This document shows, piece by piece, positions 1 to 8,265 of a stretch of DNA of 64,000 nt. This DNA comes from Kribbella sp. NBC_00382 (GTDB taxonomy: Bacteria > Actinomycetota > Actinomycetes > Propionibacteriales > Kribbellaceae). Position 1 is the stretch's first letter, and every line of letters starts with the position of its first letter. Made by a program: the position numbers and the translations under genes. The DNA lies in contig NZ_CP107954.1 in the NCBI RefSeq assembly GCF_036067295.1, positions 2,728,001-2,792,000 on the forward strand, in the 5' to 3' direction. The notes below the pieces were generated by a model. It was not told where the DNA came from and did not search any database. It saw nothing but the letters and a program-made list of their open reading frames with translations.

Positions 1-352
1 GGCGCTCTTCGGCCCGGCTCCCGCCGCCTTCTGCCACGTCGCCCTGGCCGACGGCGAGGTGGTCGGCTGCGCCATCTGGTTCCTCAGCTTCTCCACCTGG
101 CGAGGCGTCCACGGCATCTACCTGGAAGACCTCTTCGTCAGCCCCCTCCACCGCGGCTCAGGCCTTGGCAAGGCTCTCCTGACGGCCCTCGCCCAGGAAT
201 GCGTCACCAACAACTACGAACGCCTCGAATGGTCAGTCCTCAACTGGAACACCCCCGCCATCGACTTCTACAAGTCCGTCGGCGCTACACCGCAGGATGA
301 GTGGACGGTTTACCGCCTGACGGACCAGGCGCTGACTAACCTCGGTGGATGA
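1..352 (+). CDS. GNAT N-acetyltransferase, SSAT/thialysine type (5' end outside window)
   Basis: The reading frame is already open at base 2, so the true start lies upstream; an internal GTG at 59 is not needed. The visible 116 residues hold the C-terminal half of a GNAT fold. The acetyl-CoA loop reads RGSGLGKALL, preceded by the strand IYLEDLFV, and the C-terminal part contains EWSVLNWN and AIDFYKSVGA followed by DEW and YRL. These elements together are typical of the spermidine/spermine and thialysine N-acetyltransferase-like subgroup (family knowledge), so acetylation of a small diamine-like amine from acetyl-CoA in the cytoplasm is likely. The stop overlaps the next gene by ATGA, so the two are probably co-translated. 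The exact substrate cannot be read from sequence. Confidence 0.85.
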   Translation, partial: ALFGPAPAAFCHVALADGEVVGCAIWFLSFSTWRGVHGIYLEDLFVSPLHRGSGLGKALLTALAQECVTNNYERLEWSVLNWNTPAIDFYKSVGATPQDEWTVYRLTDQALTNLGG

Positions 353-939
353 GCGCTGACGACTACCTCTGGTTCGAGCCGGATTGCCGAATCAGTGAGG
401 CCTATTGCCTGACCCTCATCCAAGGACTCGATGCCTCGGAGGCACTCGCCCGGATCGACGCGGAAGTGGTCGGGCGAGCCACTGGATTGAAGGCGTTCGT
501 CGACACGGTCCCGGATGAACACGGCGGCGAGCGGCTCTACATCGGCGCGACCACGGTGGGCGACTGGACTCTTCTGGTCGAGGAGAACGGCTACCTCGGC
601 GTCACCCAGAAGGTGATCGAACCGCTGTCCGCCGGCACCCAGGTGGTCTCGCACTTCAAGAACGTCAACGCCGTCGACTACTTCTACTGGATGGTGGACG
701 GCGACCTGCGCCTGCAGTTCGAGCCGCTGTTCCCCGACACCCGCGACGGAAGCGACCCCGATGGTCAACTCGACGCGATGGAGCGTGCCGGATTCGACCT
801 CACCGACAGCGACGACGTCAACAACCTCCACACGGCGGCCGCCTTCGCCCTCGCCGAGCACCTCACCGGCGTACGGTTGACCAACGAGATGCTGGAGTCA
901 GCTGAGTACTTGTGCGGACTAGCTCCCCTCAAGAGCTGA
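349..939 (+). CDS. DUF6461 family protein
   Basis: This 196-residue soluble protein starts at an ATG that overlaps the stop of the upstream acetyltransferase (ATGA). The N terminus has the pattern DYLWFEP...EAYCLTLIQGLDASEAL, which I recognise from DUF6461, a family common in actinobacteria with no known activity. The middle (about residues 60-110) is a run of short beta strands resembling the SUKH/SMI1-like layouts seen in immunity-type proteins, but that resemblance is only an impression. There is no signal peptide or membrane segment. The 3' end overlaps the convergent gene by 21 bp. Function unknown. Confidence 0.7.
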   Translation: MSADDYLWFEPDCRISEAYCLTLIQGLDASEALARIDAEVVGRATGLKAFVDTVPDEHGGERLYIGATTVGDWTLLVEENGYLGVTQKVIEPLSAGTQVVSHFKNVNAVDYFYWMVDGDLRLQFEPLFPDTRDGSDPDGQLDAMERAGFDLTDSDDVNNLHTAAAFALAEHLTGVRLTNEMLESAEYLCGLAPLKS

Positions 940-1746
940 CAGAAAGAGTCTGGCGTTGCGCTCGTTAACGCCGTCGGCACCTGTCCACCAGGAGACGGGG
1001 TAGGTGCTTTCAACGTAGGCGCGCGACGGTTGCTCGCGGTCGCAGTAGTCGACCCAGTTGTCGGCATAGCCACGGTGGCCGGCCGTTTCGAGGACTCCGC
1101 AGACGCCAAGGATGTCCAGTAGGTTGCGGCGCTGGGACTTGTTGCTTTTCGGCAGCTTGAGCTGGGCCTCAGCCTTCACGGCAGTCACTTCGGCGGGTGT
1201 GGCTCGCAAAGTTCGCAGGAGGGTTCGGCCGAGGTCCAGGTCGGCGGCCACAGGGGTGAGCCGAGGGGCCCGGAGGAACTGCTCCAGATCGAAGGCGATG
1301 TAGTCGAGGTGGTCGCGGCGTACTCCACCCCACTTGAATCGTTCGAAGTTCATGACGTTCGGGTCGGTGGAACTGGTTGGGTAGAGGCCGCAGACCGCGC
1401 AGAACCGCTCGCGCTCGTGCTCCTGGAATGTGTGGGCCGGCAGGTGACGGGCGACCGCCAGCGATCCCAGGGCTGAGCGCAGGTCGAGGCGGTGGGAGCT
1501 GAGGCTGGCGACGAATGCCTGGCCTGCGTCGGCGATCGGCACGGACTTGGCCAAGTCCCGTACTTCGCCGACCAGTTCGTCGTGGGACCGCTTTGGGATG
1601 GTCGGAAACATCACGCCGGCCGCGATCGCGGCAGCCAACTCGGCAGGTGGTGGCGGGACGCTGGGCAACCGCCAGCCTTGCGCAGACCAGTAAGTACCAG
1701 TGAGGGCTTTCAGCGCTGCCGGCGATGGGTCGTACTGCTGCTGCAT
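919..1746 (-). CDS. Unrecognised 275-residue protein with a CxxC motif
   Basis: I do not recognise this protein. It begins MQQQYDPSP, has no signal peptide or membrane helix, and looks like a mixed alpha-helical soluble protein. About residue 117 there is a CAVCG motif that could be half of a zinc site or a redox pair, and two further cysteines lie near the C terminus (CGV and YCDRE). The C-terminal part is rich in tryptophan and tyrosine (NWVDYCDRE, YPVSWWTG). No clear Shine-Dalgarno precedes the ATG. The coding strand is supported by codon bias and by a sensible divergent layout with the gene at 1806. It may be an accessory gene. Confidence 0.6.
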   Translation of the reverse strand: MQQQYDPSPAALKALTGTYWSAQGWRLPSVPPPPAELAAAIAAGVMFPTIPKRSHDELVGEVRDLAKSVPIADAGQAFVASLSSHRLDLRSALGSLAVARHLPAHTFQEHERERFCAVCGLYPTSSTDPNVMNFERFKWGGVRRDHLDYIAFDLEQFLRAPRLTPVAADLDLGRTLLRTLRATPAEVTAVKAEAQLKLPKSNKSQRRNLLDILGVCGVLETAGHRGYADNWVDYCDREQPSRAYVESTYPVSWWTGADGVNERNARLFLSALEGS

Positions 1747-1805
1747 GGCGACATTCTGCTGTAGGGGGAGAAGAGCGGTACACCAAACTGAGCGAGAATG
1801 GGCAG

Positions 1806-2276
1806 GTGGAACTGAAACCCCTGCTGATCACCCGCATCTCCAGCGCACTCGTCTGGCCGGTTCTGGCCGGTGTACTGGTCGTCGCCCTGTATGGCGACGT
1901 GCATCTGAGCGTGGTCATCGGCGTCGGCCTGGTGAGCCTGGCGGCCGCCGTCTACATCGGACTGTTCGGGTGGCGTCTCGGCGTGGTGACCGACGACGAG
2001 GGCATCGAGGTCCACGGACTGTTCCGCAACCGCCGGATCGCGCGGGACGAGGTGACCTCGATCACCGACTTCCCCGCCGTCCGCTGGAAGTCCACCGACG
2101 GCAAAACCCACTGGACCCCGATCTTCGCCTTCACCAACATCCACCGCGTGATGCCCTTGGTCGACCGCCACAACGAGGCAGCGATCGCCATCCTCCAGAA
2201 CTGGCAATCCGAACCCCACCAAGCCCCCAAGCCCGACCGCAAACAACGCCGCCGCCGCCAACGGCCAACCCGCTAA
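1806..2276 (+). CDS. Small PH-domain-like membrane protein
   Basis: The frame is open from 1725, but that start would overlap the divergent gene at 919-1746. I therefore prefer the GTG at 1806, which gives MELKPLLITRISS and about 156 residues. Two adjacent hydrophobic helices (roughly residues 10-28 and 32-52) are followed by a soluble domain with the pattern GVVTDDEGIEVHGLFRNRRI...DEVTSI. That is the look of the short bacterial PH/YdbT-like modules anchored by a helical hairpin (family resemblance only). The C-terminal tail is Lys/Arg/Pro rich. Most likely an inner-membrane protein with its domain on the cytoplasmic side; role unknown. Confidence 0.6.
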   Translation: MELKPLLITRISSALVWPVLAGVLVVALYGDVHLSVVIGVGLVSLAAAVYIGLFGWRLGVVTDDEGIEVHGLFRNRRIARDEVTSITDFPAVRWKSTDGKTHWTPIFAFTNIHRVMPLVDRHNEAAIAILQNWQSEPHQAPKPDRKQRRRRQRPTR

Positions 2277-2427
2277 TCCCCACGCGGCCGCCCCTTCCGA
2301 CGTCGCTCCGGCTCTGGATGCTCGCGCCCACCCGTGACAACGCCCCTCCGTCGCGCGATACGGAGGCCGCGCGTGCGGTGCTCGCGTTGAGTTGATGTCC
2401 CCACGTGCCGGCGCGTCCTGATCTGTC

Positions 2428-2521
2428 CCGCTCGACAGGAGGTAGTCCCCCTACAGCGGCCGGCTGCCGCTCACGTGAGCGTGGCGTTCGGCAGTAGTCC
2501 CGACTACCTCCTGTCGAGCGG
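2428..2521. repeat. 94-bp inverted-repeat element, copy 1
   Basis: Two perfect 20-bp inverted arms (2428-2447 and 2502-2521, core GACAGGAGGTAGTC / GACTACCTCCTGTC) enclose 54 bp that contains a 14-bp perfect palindrome, CGCTCACGTGAGCG, at 2468-2481. A second element of exactly the same length lies at 20798-20891. It shares the arms and the inner string TGAGCGTGG at the same offset of 48 bases. It is too short to encode anything useful and resembles a MITE or REP-like dispersed element. The rest of the intergenic stretch 2277-2613 shows no gene, terminator or RNA that I can support. Confidence 0.75.
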
Positions 2522-2613
2522 CACATGCCCCCAGCTGCTAGCGCGCTGCGCCGTGTACAGGTCGACGACTGATGGACGGAGCCTCAGCGCCACGCCTCAA
2601 GTGGCTCGGTTGG

Positions 2614-4068
2614 TCAGGTTTGGCTGGCTCGGAAGGCGCGTTTGGCTTCGTACATGGCGTTGTCGGCGGTGCGGAGGAGTTCGTCGAGGTTGGCGGCGTA
2701 CGGGCTGACAATCGCGGTGCCGATGCTGGCGGTCACCGGTACGTCGATGCCCTCCAGCGGTCGACTGATGGATTCGTCGATCCGCCGCATCAGCACATCC
2801 AGGTCGTCGCCGTCGATGTCCTCGGCAAGGATGGCGAATTCGTCGCCGCCCAGTCGCGCCACCGTGTCGCCGTGGCGGACCTCGGTCAGCAACCGATCGG
2901 CGATCTCGCGAAGCGCCTTGTCGCCGGCCTCGTGCCCGTACTTGTCGTTGACCTGCTTGAAGTGGTTGAGGTCGCAGAACAACAGAACCCCACGCCGCCC
3001 GCTCTGCCGCGACCGCTGCAGCGCCGCATTGAACCGATGCTGCAGCAACCGCCGGTTCGGCAACCCGGTGAGTGGGTCGTGAGCCGCGTGGTGGCGCAGT
3101 TCGCGTTCCTCGTCCTTGCGCGCCGTCACGTCGTCGATCTGGATCAGGATGATCCGCGGCTGGTCGACGCCCTGGTCGACGATCGCGGCGGTACCGCCCA
3201 GCCAGATGTCGTTGCCGTCGGTACGCCGGAAGGTGCGCTCGAACCGGTACGGACCGCGCCCGGTCGCGAGCTGGTCGATCTCGCGTTTCGTCTGGCCGGT
3301 CTCCTCGTCGCGCAGGTAGTCGACGAAAGTCGTGCCGACCAGCTGGGCCGGGGTGTAGCCGGTGATGTGACAGAAGGCGTCGTTGACGCGCAGGATCCGG
3401 CCGGCCTCCGGGCCGTCGAACGCGATCGTCGCCATCCCGTTGCCGGCGCCCTCGAAGACCAGGCGGAAGGTCGTCTCGCTGGCCTCCAGCCGGGCCTTCT
3501 CGGCGAGCAGCTGATCGGTCAGCCGGGCCTTGTCGATCGCGATCCCGGCCTGGGTCGCGAAGATCTCCAGCAGTTCGCGATGGATCTGCCCCGGTCGCCG
3601 CTGGTCCTCGGGCAGGTCGACGGACAGCATTCCGACCAGCTCGCCGTCGGACGAATGCAGCGGTGCGAACAGCGCGTCCAGCGGGTGCCAGGCATCCGCC
3701 GCGGTCGATACCGGGATCTCGGGCACCCAGCCGACGATCTCGCCGCCCTCGGGCAGCCGCTCGTGCGGTACGAACCGCAGGCCGCCCCACTTGTCCGCGA
3801 TCGCGAACTCGGCGTCGAAGATGTCGCCCGCGCTGATCGTGCCGAGCAGCGCCTCCCGGGCCTCCGGCGAGCCGGCCACGGCGATCACCTCGAACTTGCC
3901 GTCGGCCTGCCGCAGGTTGAGCACAGCGATCCCGAAACCGAGGCCGGTGACGACTCCGTCGACGACCGCCTGCAGCGTCTCGGCCAGGCTTCGCCCGGCG
4001 CCCATCCGGGCGCTCACCTCGTACAGACGGCGTACTGCCGTCATCCGTACAGTGGGCTCGTTCTGCAC
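2614..4068 (-). CDS. GAF-PAS-GGDEF diguanylate cyclase
   Basis: The predicted reaction is condensation of two GTP to cyclic di-GMP. I chose the GTG at 4068 (VQNEPTVRMTAV) because GGAGAG lies just upstream; a longer frame to 4218 has a low-complexity N terminus. In order: a GAF-type sensor (residues about 15-175), a PAS module (about 205-320, with ITGYTPAQLVG), then a GGDEF domain. The active-site GGDEF is intact at 407-411 and RHGD sits exactly five residues before it, which is the RxxD inhibitory I-site, so product feedback is expected. There are no membrane helices, so it is a cytoplasmic sensor-cyclase. No EAL phosphodiesterase partner is nearby. The ligands of the two sensor modules cannot be predicted. 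Confidence 0.93.
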   Translation of the reverse strand: MQNEPTVRMTAVRRLYEVSARMGAGRSLAETLQAVVDGVVTGLGFGIAVLNLRQADGKFEVIAVAGSPEAREALLGTISAGDIFDAEFAIADKWGGLRFVPHERLPEGGEIVGWVPEIPVSTAADAWHPLDALFAPLHSSDGELVGMLSVDLPEDQRRPGQIHRELLEIFATQAGIAIDKARLTDQLLAEKARLEASETTFRLVFEGAGNGMATIAFDGPEAGRILRVNDAFCHITGYTPAQLVGTTFVDYLRDEETGQTKREIDQLATGRGPYRFERTFRRTDGNDIWLGGTAAIVDQGVDQPRIILIQIDDVTARKDEERELRHHAAHDPLTGLPNRRLLQHRFNAALQRSRQSGRRGVLLFCDLNHFKQVNDKYGHEAGDKALREIADRLLTEVRHGDTVARLGGDEFAILAEDIDGDDLDVLMRRIDESISRPLEGIDVPVTASIGTAIVSPYAANLDELLRTADNAMYEAKRAFRASQT

Positions 4069-4298
4069 GTGCGATCTCTCCGGCGTCACGGCGTCGGCGG
4101 CCTCACGGGACCCCGCCGTGGTGAGGGCCCTCTTACAGGGTGACAGACCGAACACACCGGAAGACGCTCTCCAGCGCGGCACGATCGACCGATTACATCG
4201 GGCAGGAATCGATCGCATGCAGTCAGTGACGAGAATACGCCTACCGGCACGTACCGTCGTGAATCAAGCGCTGGAATCAGCCCGCGGCTTTCAGCAAG

Positions 4299-5057
4299 TC
4301 AATACTTGAGCTCCGCCAGCGACCGGTACGACGTACGCGCCGACTCCCACTCATCGGTAGGGGCGTCGTGCTCGACCAGCCACTGCTGGACGCCACCCGA
4401 CTCGGCCTCGGCGAAGATTGCGGCGAAGTCGAGCGTGCCGGTACCCACGTCCGCGAAGGAGCCGTCTGTCGCCATGTCCTTAACGTGCAGCGCCGGGAAC
4501 CGGCCCGGGTGGTTGCGGAAGTAGTCGATCGGGTCCTTGCCGCCGTTGACCACCCAGTACAGGTCGAGCTCGAAGCCGAGCAGGTCCGGCTCCACCTCGT
4601 CGAGCAGGATGTCGAACAGCACCTGGCCGTCGACCTCGTCGAAGTCGTGGCCGTGGTTGTGGAAGAGCAGCTTGAGCCCTTCCTTCTTCGCCAGCTGTCC
4701 GGCGGTGTTGAAGGCGCGAGCGGCTTCCCGGAACCCGTCGAGCGTGCGCAGTTCGACCGGGAGCGACGGTACGACGATCCATTGGCCGCCGAGCGTCTGG
4801 ACGTCCCCGAGGGCGCCCTCCCAGTTGTCGGTCAGCCGGGGATAGCCGACGTGCTCGAGCACGATCTTCAGGCCGGCCGCATCGGCGTACGTGCGGATCT
4901 CCTCGGCCGAGTGGCCGAAACGGCCGCTGACGCCGACCGTCTTGTAGCCGATCTCCGCGAGTCGCTGGAGGGTGCCGGGATAATCGGCGGCGAGTGCTTC
5001 GCGCATCGTGTAGAGGTGCATGCCGATGCCGTCAGCGGGGATAGTCCGGTCGCTCAT
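4299..5057 (-). CDS. Sugar phosphate isomerase/epimerase, TIM barrel (IolE/IolI-like)
   Basis: This 252-residue protein starts at the ATG at 5057 with AAGGAG about ten bases upstream; a longer in-frame extension to 5369 lies inside the upstream gene. It has the xylose-isomerase-like barrel pattern with probable metal ligands in LEHVGYP, FHNHGHDF, LDLYW and ALHVKDM. The HNHGHDF and HVKD motifs are typical of the AP_endonuc_2 family that includes IolE, IolI and sugar epimerases. It is the last gene of the minus-strand catabolic cluster 9000-4299. It probably isomerises or epimerises a ketose or keto-inositol intermediate; the substrate is unknown. Confidence 0.88.
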   Translation of the reverse strand: MSDRTIPADGIGMHLYTMREALAADYPGTLQRLAEIGYKTVGVSGRFGHSAEEIRTYADAAGLKIVLEHVGYPRLTDNWEGALGDVQTLGGQWIVVPSLPVELRTLDGFREAARAFNTAGQLAKKEGLKLLFHNHGHDFDEVDGQVLFDILLDEVEPDLLGFELDLYWVVNGGKDPIDYFRNHPGRFPALHVKDMATDGSFADVGTGTLDFAAIFAEAESGGVQQWLVEHDAPTDEWESARTSYRSLAELKY

Positions 5058-5089
5058 GGGGAGATGGCTCCTTCGAGTTTCTGGATGGG

Positions 5090-5905
5090 TCAGGCGACGT
5101 GCTCGAGATAGCGCGCCAGGGCCAGGTCGAAGACCTCTTGGCCGGGCGCGTCCCACAGTTCCTGGTTGAAGATCTCGACCTCGATGGGGCCGTCGTACCC
5201 GGCGGCGTCGCAGGCCTCGCGCAGGCGGCGCAGCTCGATCGAGCCGTCGCCCATCATGCCGCGGCCGAGCAGGTTGTCGGCGGGCAACGGGGTGGTCCAG
5301 TCGCTCACCTGGTACGAGCAGATCCGGTCGCCGGCTCGCTCGATCTGGCGGTAGACGTCGGCGTCCCACCAGAGGTGGTAGGCGTCGACGATCACGCCGA
5401 CCTGGTCGACGGGGAACTGCTCCGCGAGGTCGAGGGCGCCGCTGAGGGAGGAGACGACGCAGCGGTCGGAGCAGAACATCGGGTGCAGGGGCTCGACCGC
5501 AAGACGGACGCCGCGCTCACCGGCGTACGGGGCCAGTTCGGCGAGGCCGTCGCGGATCATGCCGCGGGCGCCGTCGAGGTCGCGCGAGCCGGGTGGGAGG
5601 CCGCCGCTGACGAGTACCAGGACGTTGGTGCGGAGGGTGGCTGCCTCGTCGATCGCGCGGCGGTTGTCCTCGATCTTGGCCTGGCGTTCGGCGGCGTCGG
5701 TGGCGGTGAAGAAACCGCTTCTGCACAAGGAGGAAACGCGCAGCCCGGCGTCGGCGACGAGCTTGGCCGAGCGCTCGACGCCGTACTCCTGGATCGGCTC
5801 GCGCCACAGGCCGATCCAGTCGAGGTCGGCTTTGGTGCTGGCAGCAACTACTTCTTCGAGCGGCCAGTACTTCGTGGTCGCCTGGTTGAGGCTGTAGCGG
5901 TTCAT
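5090..5905 (-). CDS. Sugar phosphate isomerase/epimerase, TIM barrel (second paralogue)
   Basis: A 271-residue soluble protein starting MNRYSLNQATTKYW. The ATG overlaps the preceding stop (ATGA at 5905-5902), so translation is coupled to the DUF993 gene. The barrel and metal-site pattern is visible as LAVEPLHPMFCSD, GVIVDAYHLWWD, SYQVSDW and GPIEVEIFN, that is Glu, Asp/His, Asp and Glu ligands as in the xylose-isomerase-like superfamily. Together with the downstream paralogue it suggests two successive isomerisation or dehydration-type steps on the same sugar or cyclitol. It is not similar enough to a named enzyme for a symbol. Confidence 0.87.
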   Translation of the reverse strand: MNRYSLNQATTKYWPLEEVVAASTKADLDWIGLWREPIQEYGVERSAKLVADAGLRVSSLCRSGFFTATDAAERQAKIEDNRRAIDEAATLRTNVLVLVSGGLPPGSRDLDGARGMIRDGLAELAPYAGERGVRLAVEPLHPMFCSDRCVVSSLSGALDLAEQFPVDQVGVIVDAYHLWWDADVYRQIERAGDRICSYQVSDWTTPLPADNLLGRGMMGDGSIELRRLREACDAAGYDGPIEVEIFNQELWDAPGQEVFDLALARYLEHVA

Positions 5906-7059
5906 GCGTCGATCCCGCCGACTGCCAGGAGGCTCTTGAAGCGTCCGACGGCCAGCTCGGGAGAGGTCAGTACGCCCGCAGCATCGGCCAGCCGGAACGT
6001 GTCAGCCAGGTGCGGCAACGACCGCCCGGTCTGCAGCCCGCCGACCATGCCGAAGCCTGGCTGGTGCCCGTTAAGCCAAGCCAGGAAGGCGATTCCGGTC
6101 TTGTAATAGTACGTCGGCGCCGAGAAGATCTGCCGGGCCAGCGGGACGGTCGGCGCGAAAATCTCCTCGTACTTCGCCAGCTCCCCGTCGTCGAGCGCCT
6201 TCAACGCGGCCGCGGCCGCCGGCGCGATCGCCGCGAAGATCCCGAGCAACGCGTCGCTGTGGTGCTCGTCGTCGCCACGGATCAGCTCCGGGTAGTTGAA
6301 GTCGTCTCCCGTGTAGAGCCGGACGCCTTCCGGAAGCCGCTTGCGCAGAGCAATCTCTTTGCTTGCATCCAGCAACGACATCTTGATGCCGTCGACCTTG
6401 CTGATGTTTTCGTCGATCAGCTCGACGACCACGTTCGCCGCGGTGTCGAGCGAGCCGCTGCCCCAGTAGCCGTCCAGCGCCGGATCGAACATCGCCCCGA
6501 GCCAGTGCAGGATCACCGGCCGGGACGACTGGCTGAGCAGCCGGTCATAAACCTTCCGATAGTCATCCGGCGAGCTGGCAGCCGCGCACAGAGCCCGGCT
6601 GGCCATGAGGATGGGCTGGGCCCCGACGCTTTCCGCTACTGCCAATTGCTCTTCGTAGGCGCCGATTACAGCGTCAAGTGTGTGAGTACCCGCTGGCAGT
6701 TGGTCTGTTCCTACGCCAACGGCAATGCGGCCACCGGGCGCCTCCGCGGCCGAGCGGCGGATCAGTTCTTGTGTGGCGGGCCAGTCGAGGCCCATGCCTC
6801 GTTGGGCTGTGTCCATTGCTTCGGCTACCGACAACCCCAGCGACCAGAGGTGGCGACGGAAGCCGAGGGTGTGGTCCCAGTCGATGGCTGCGGGGGCGCC
6901 GGGGGAGTTGTCGGCCAGTGGGTCCGAGACGACGTGGGCTGCGGCGAAGGCCAACCGGGTAGTCGCCGGCTCATAGTTGCTGGCGGCAACCGGCGTACCG
7001 GTCAGCTCATAGGTTGCCAGGCCGCCGGCGCCGTCGGGTAGGCGAAGAGACAAGGTCAC
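5902..7059 (-). CDS. DUF993 family protein (DHDPS-like TIM barrel)
   Basis: The GTG start at 7059 overlaps the stop of the upstream dehydrogenase (GTGA at 7059-7056), and the stop at 5904-5902 overlaps the next ATG, so it is tightly embedded in the operon. The 385-residue sequence matches DUF993, a family related to dihydrodipicolinate synthase/aldolase barrels. The N-terminal strand-rich section leads into IDWDHTLGFRRHLWSLGL, and later segments include PVILHWLGAMFDP, KVDGIKMSLLD and RLYTGDDFNYPEL. The lysine in GIKMS is a plausible Schiff-base residue by analogy with DHDPS, but that is inference. DUF993 genes commonly sit with MocA dehydrogenases and sugar epimerases, exactly as here. A likely role is carbon-carbon cleavage of a keto-sugar. 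Confidence 0.85.
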   Translation of the reverse strand: MTLSLRLPDGAGGLATYELTGTPVAASNYEPATTRLAFAAAHVVSDPLADNSPGAPAAIDWDHTLGFRRHLWSLGLSVAEAMDTAQRGMGLDWPATQELIRRSAAEAPGGRIAVGVGTDQLPAGTHTLDAVIGAYEEQLAVAESVGAQPILMASRALCAAASSPDDYRKVYDRLLSQSSRPVILHWLGAMFDPALDGYWGSGSLDTAANVVVELIDENISKVDGIKMSLLDASKEIALRKRLPEGVRLYTGDDFNYPELIRGDDEHHSDALLGIFAAIAPAAAAALKALDDGELAKYEEIFAPTVPLARQIFSAPTYYYKTGIAFLAWLNGHQPGFGMVGGLQTGRSLPHLADTFRLADAAGVLTSPELAVGRFKSLLAVGGIDA

Positions 7060-8219
7060 GGCTGCGCCTCGATGTCGAGGGCGGGGACCTCCAACTTGCG
7101 GCCTTCGCGCCAGGACTGGAGGCCTAGTTCGGCGAGCTGGACGCCCTTGGCGCCTTCGACGAAGTCCCAGGTGAAGGGGGCGTCGTCGACGACGTGGCGG
7201 AGGAACATCTCCCACTGGACCTTGAAGCCGTTGTCGAAGACCTCGTTGTCCGGCACCTCGGCCCACTGGTCGCGGAAGTCGTAGGCGGCCGGGAGGTCCG
7301 GGTTCCAGACCGGCTTCGGGGTCGCCGAGCGGTGCTGGGCGTGGCAGTTGCGAAGGCCGGCGACCGCGCTGCCCTCGGTTCCGTCGACCTGGAACTCGAC
7401 CAGCTCGTCCCGGAACACCCGCGTCGTCCAGGACGAGTTGAGCTGCGCGACGATGCCGCCTTCCAGCTCGAAGATGCCGTACGCCGCGTCCTCGGCGGTG
7501 GCCTGGTACGCCTGCCCCTGCTCGTCGTACCGGGTCGGGATGTGGGTCGCGCCCTGGCAGTAGACCGACTTGACCGGGGCGAAGATCTGGTCGAGCACGT
7601 ACCGCCAGTGGCAGAACATGTCGACGACGATGCCGCCGCCTTCCTCGGTCTTGTAGTTCCAGGCCGGCCGCTGCGCCTCCTGCCAGTCGCCCTCGAAGAC
7701 CCAGTAGCCGAACTCGCCGCGGACCGACAGGATCTCGCCGAAGAAGCCGCCGTCGACGAGCCGCTTGAGCTTGCGCAGGCCGGGCAGGCTGAGCTTGTCC
7801 TGGACGACGCCGTTCTTCAGGCCGGAGTCGCGGACGAGACGGGCCAGATCGACGGCCGCCTCGAGGCCTTCGGCGATCGGCTTCTCGCAGTAGATCGCCT
7901 TGCCGGCCTCGACGGCGGCGCGGACGCCCTTCTCCCGGAGCTGGGTGAGCTGGGAGTCGAAGTAGATCTCGACGTCGGGCTCGGCGAGCGCCTCGGACAG
8001 GTCGGTGGTCCAGCGGCTCAGACCGTACTGGTCGGCGATGTTCTTCAGCTTGAGCTCGTTGCGGCCGACCAGGATCGGCTCGGGGATGATCATCGTGCCG
8101 TCGGCGGCCGGGATCCCGCCCTGCTCGCGGATCGCCACGATGGAACGCTCCAGGTGCTGGCGCAGGCCCATCCGGCCGGTGACGCCGTTCATCACGATGC
8201 CGACGCGTCGATCGTTCAC
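7056..8219 (-). CDS. Gfo/Idh/MocA family NAD(P)-dependent dehydrogenase
   Basis: A 387-residue protein from the GTG at 8219 (MNDRRVGIVMNGVTGRMG). The N-terminal Rossmann region carries GVTGRMG. The signature CEKP of this family appears in AIYCEKPIAEGLEAA, where the lysine contributes to catalysis in inositol and glucose-fructose dehydrogenases. The C-terminal alpha/beta domain contains GGIVVDMFCHWRYVLDQ, giving the usual substrate-side Asp and His. It probably oxidises a hydroxyl of a sugar or cyclitol to a ketone, the entry step for the epimerase and DUF993 enzymes encoded downstream. It lies 46 bp after the cupin gene in the same transcription unit. Confidence 0.92.
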   Translation of the reverse strand: MNDRRVGIVMNGVTGRMGLRQHLERSIVAIREQGGIPAADGTMIIPEPILVGRNELKLKNIADQYGLSRWTTDLSEALAEPDVEIYFDSQLTQLREKGVRAAVEAGKAIYCEKPIAEGLEAAVDLARLVRDSGLKNGVVQDKLSLPGLRKLKRLVDGGFFGEILSVRGEFGYWVFEGDWQEAQRPAWNYKTEEGGGIVVDMFCHWRYVLDQIFAPVKSVYCQGATHIPTRYDEQGQAYQATAEDAAYGIFELEGGIVAQLNSSWTTRVFRDELVEFQVDGTEGSAVAGLRNCHAQHRSATPKPVWNPDLPAAYDFRDQWAEVPDNEVFDNGFKVQWEMFLRHVVDDAPFTWDFVEGAKGVQLAELGLQSWREGRKLEVPALDIEAQP

Positions 8220-8265
8220 TGTTCTACCTCTCTTCGGCGCGGTCTGCGCGGGGTGTGGGGCGGTC

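Noticed and set aside
2572-4143. A 523-codon plus-strand frame over the diguanylate cyclase
   Set aside because: Antisense shadow; the minus strand has intact GAF, PAS and GGDEF domains.
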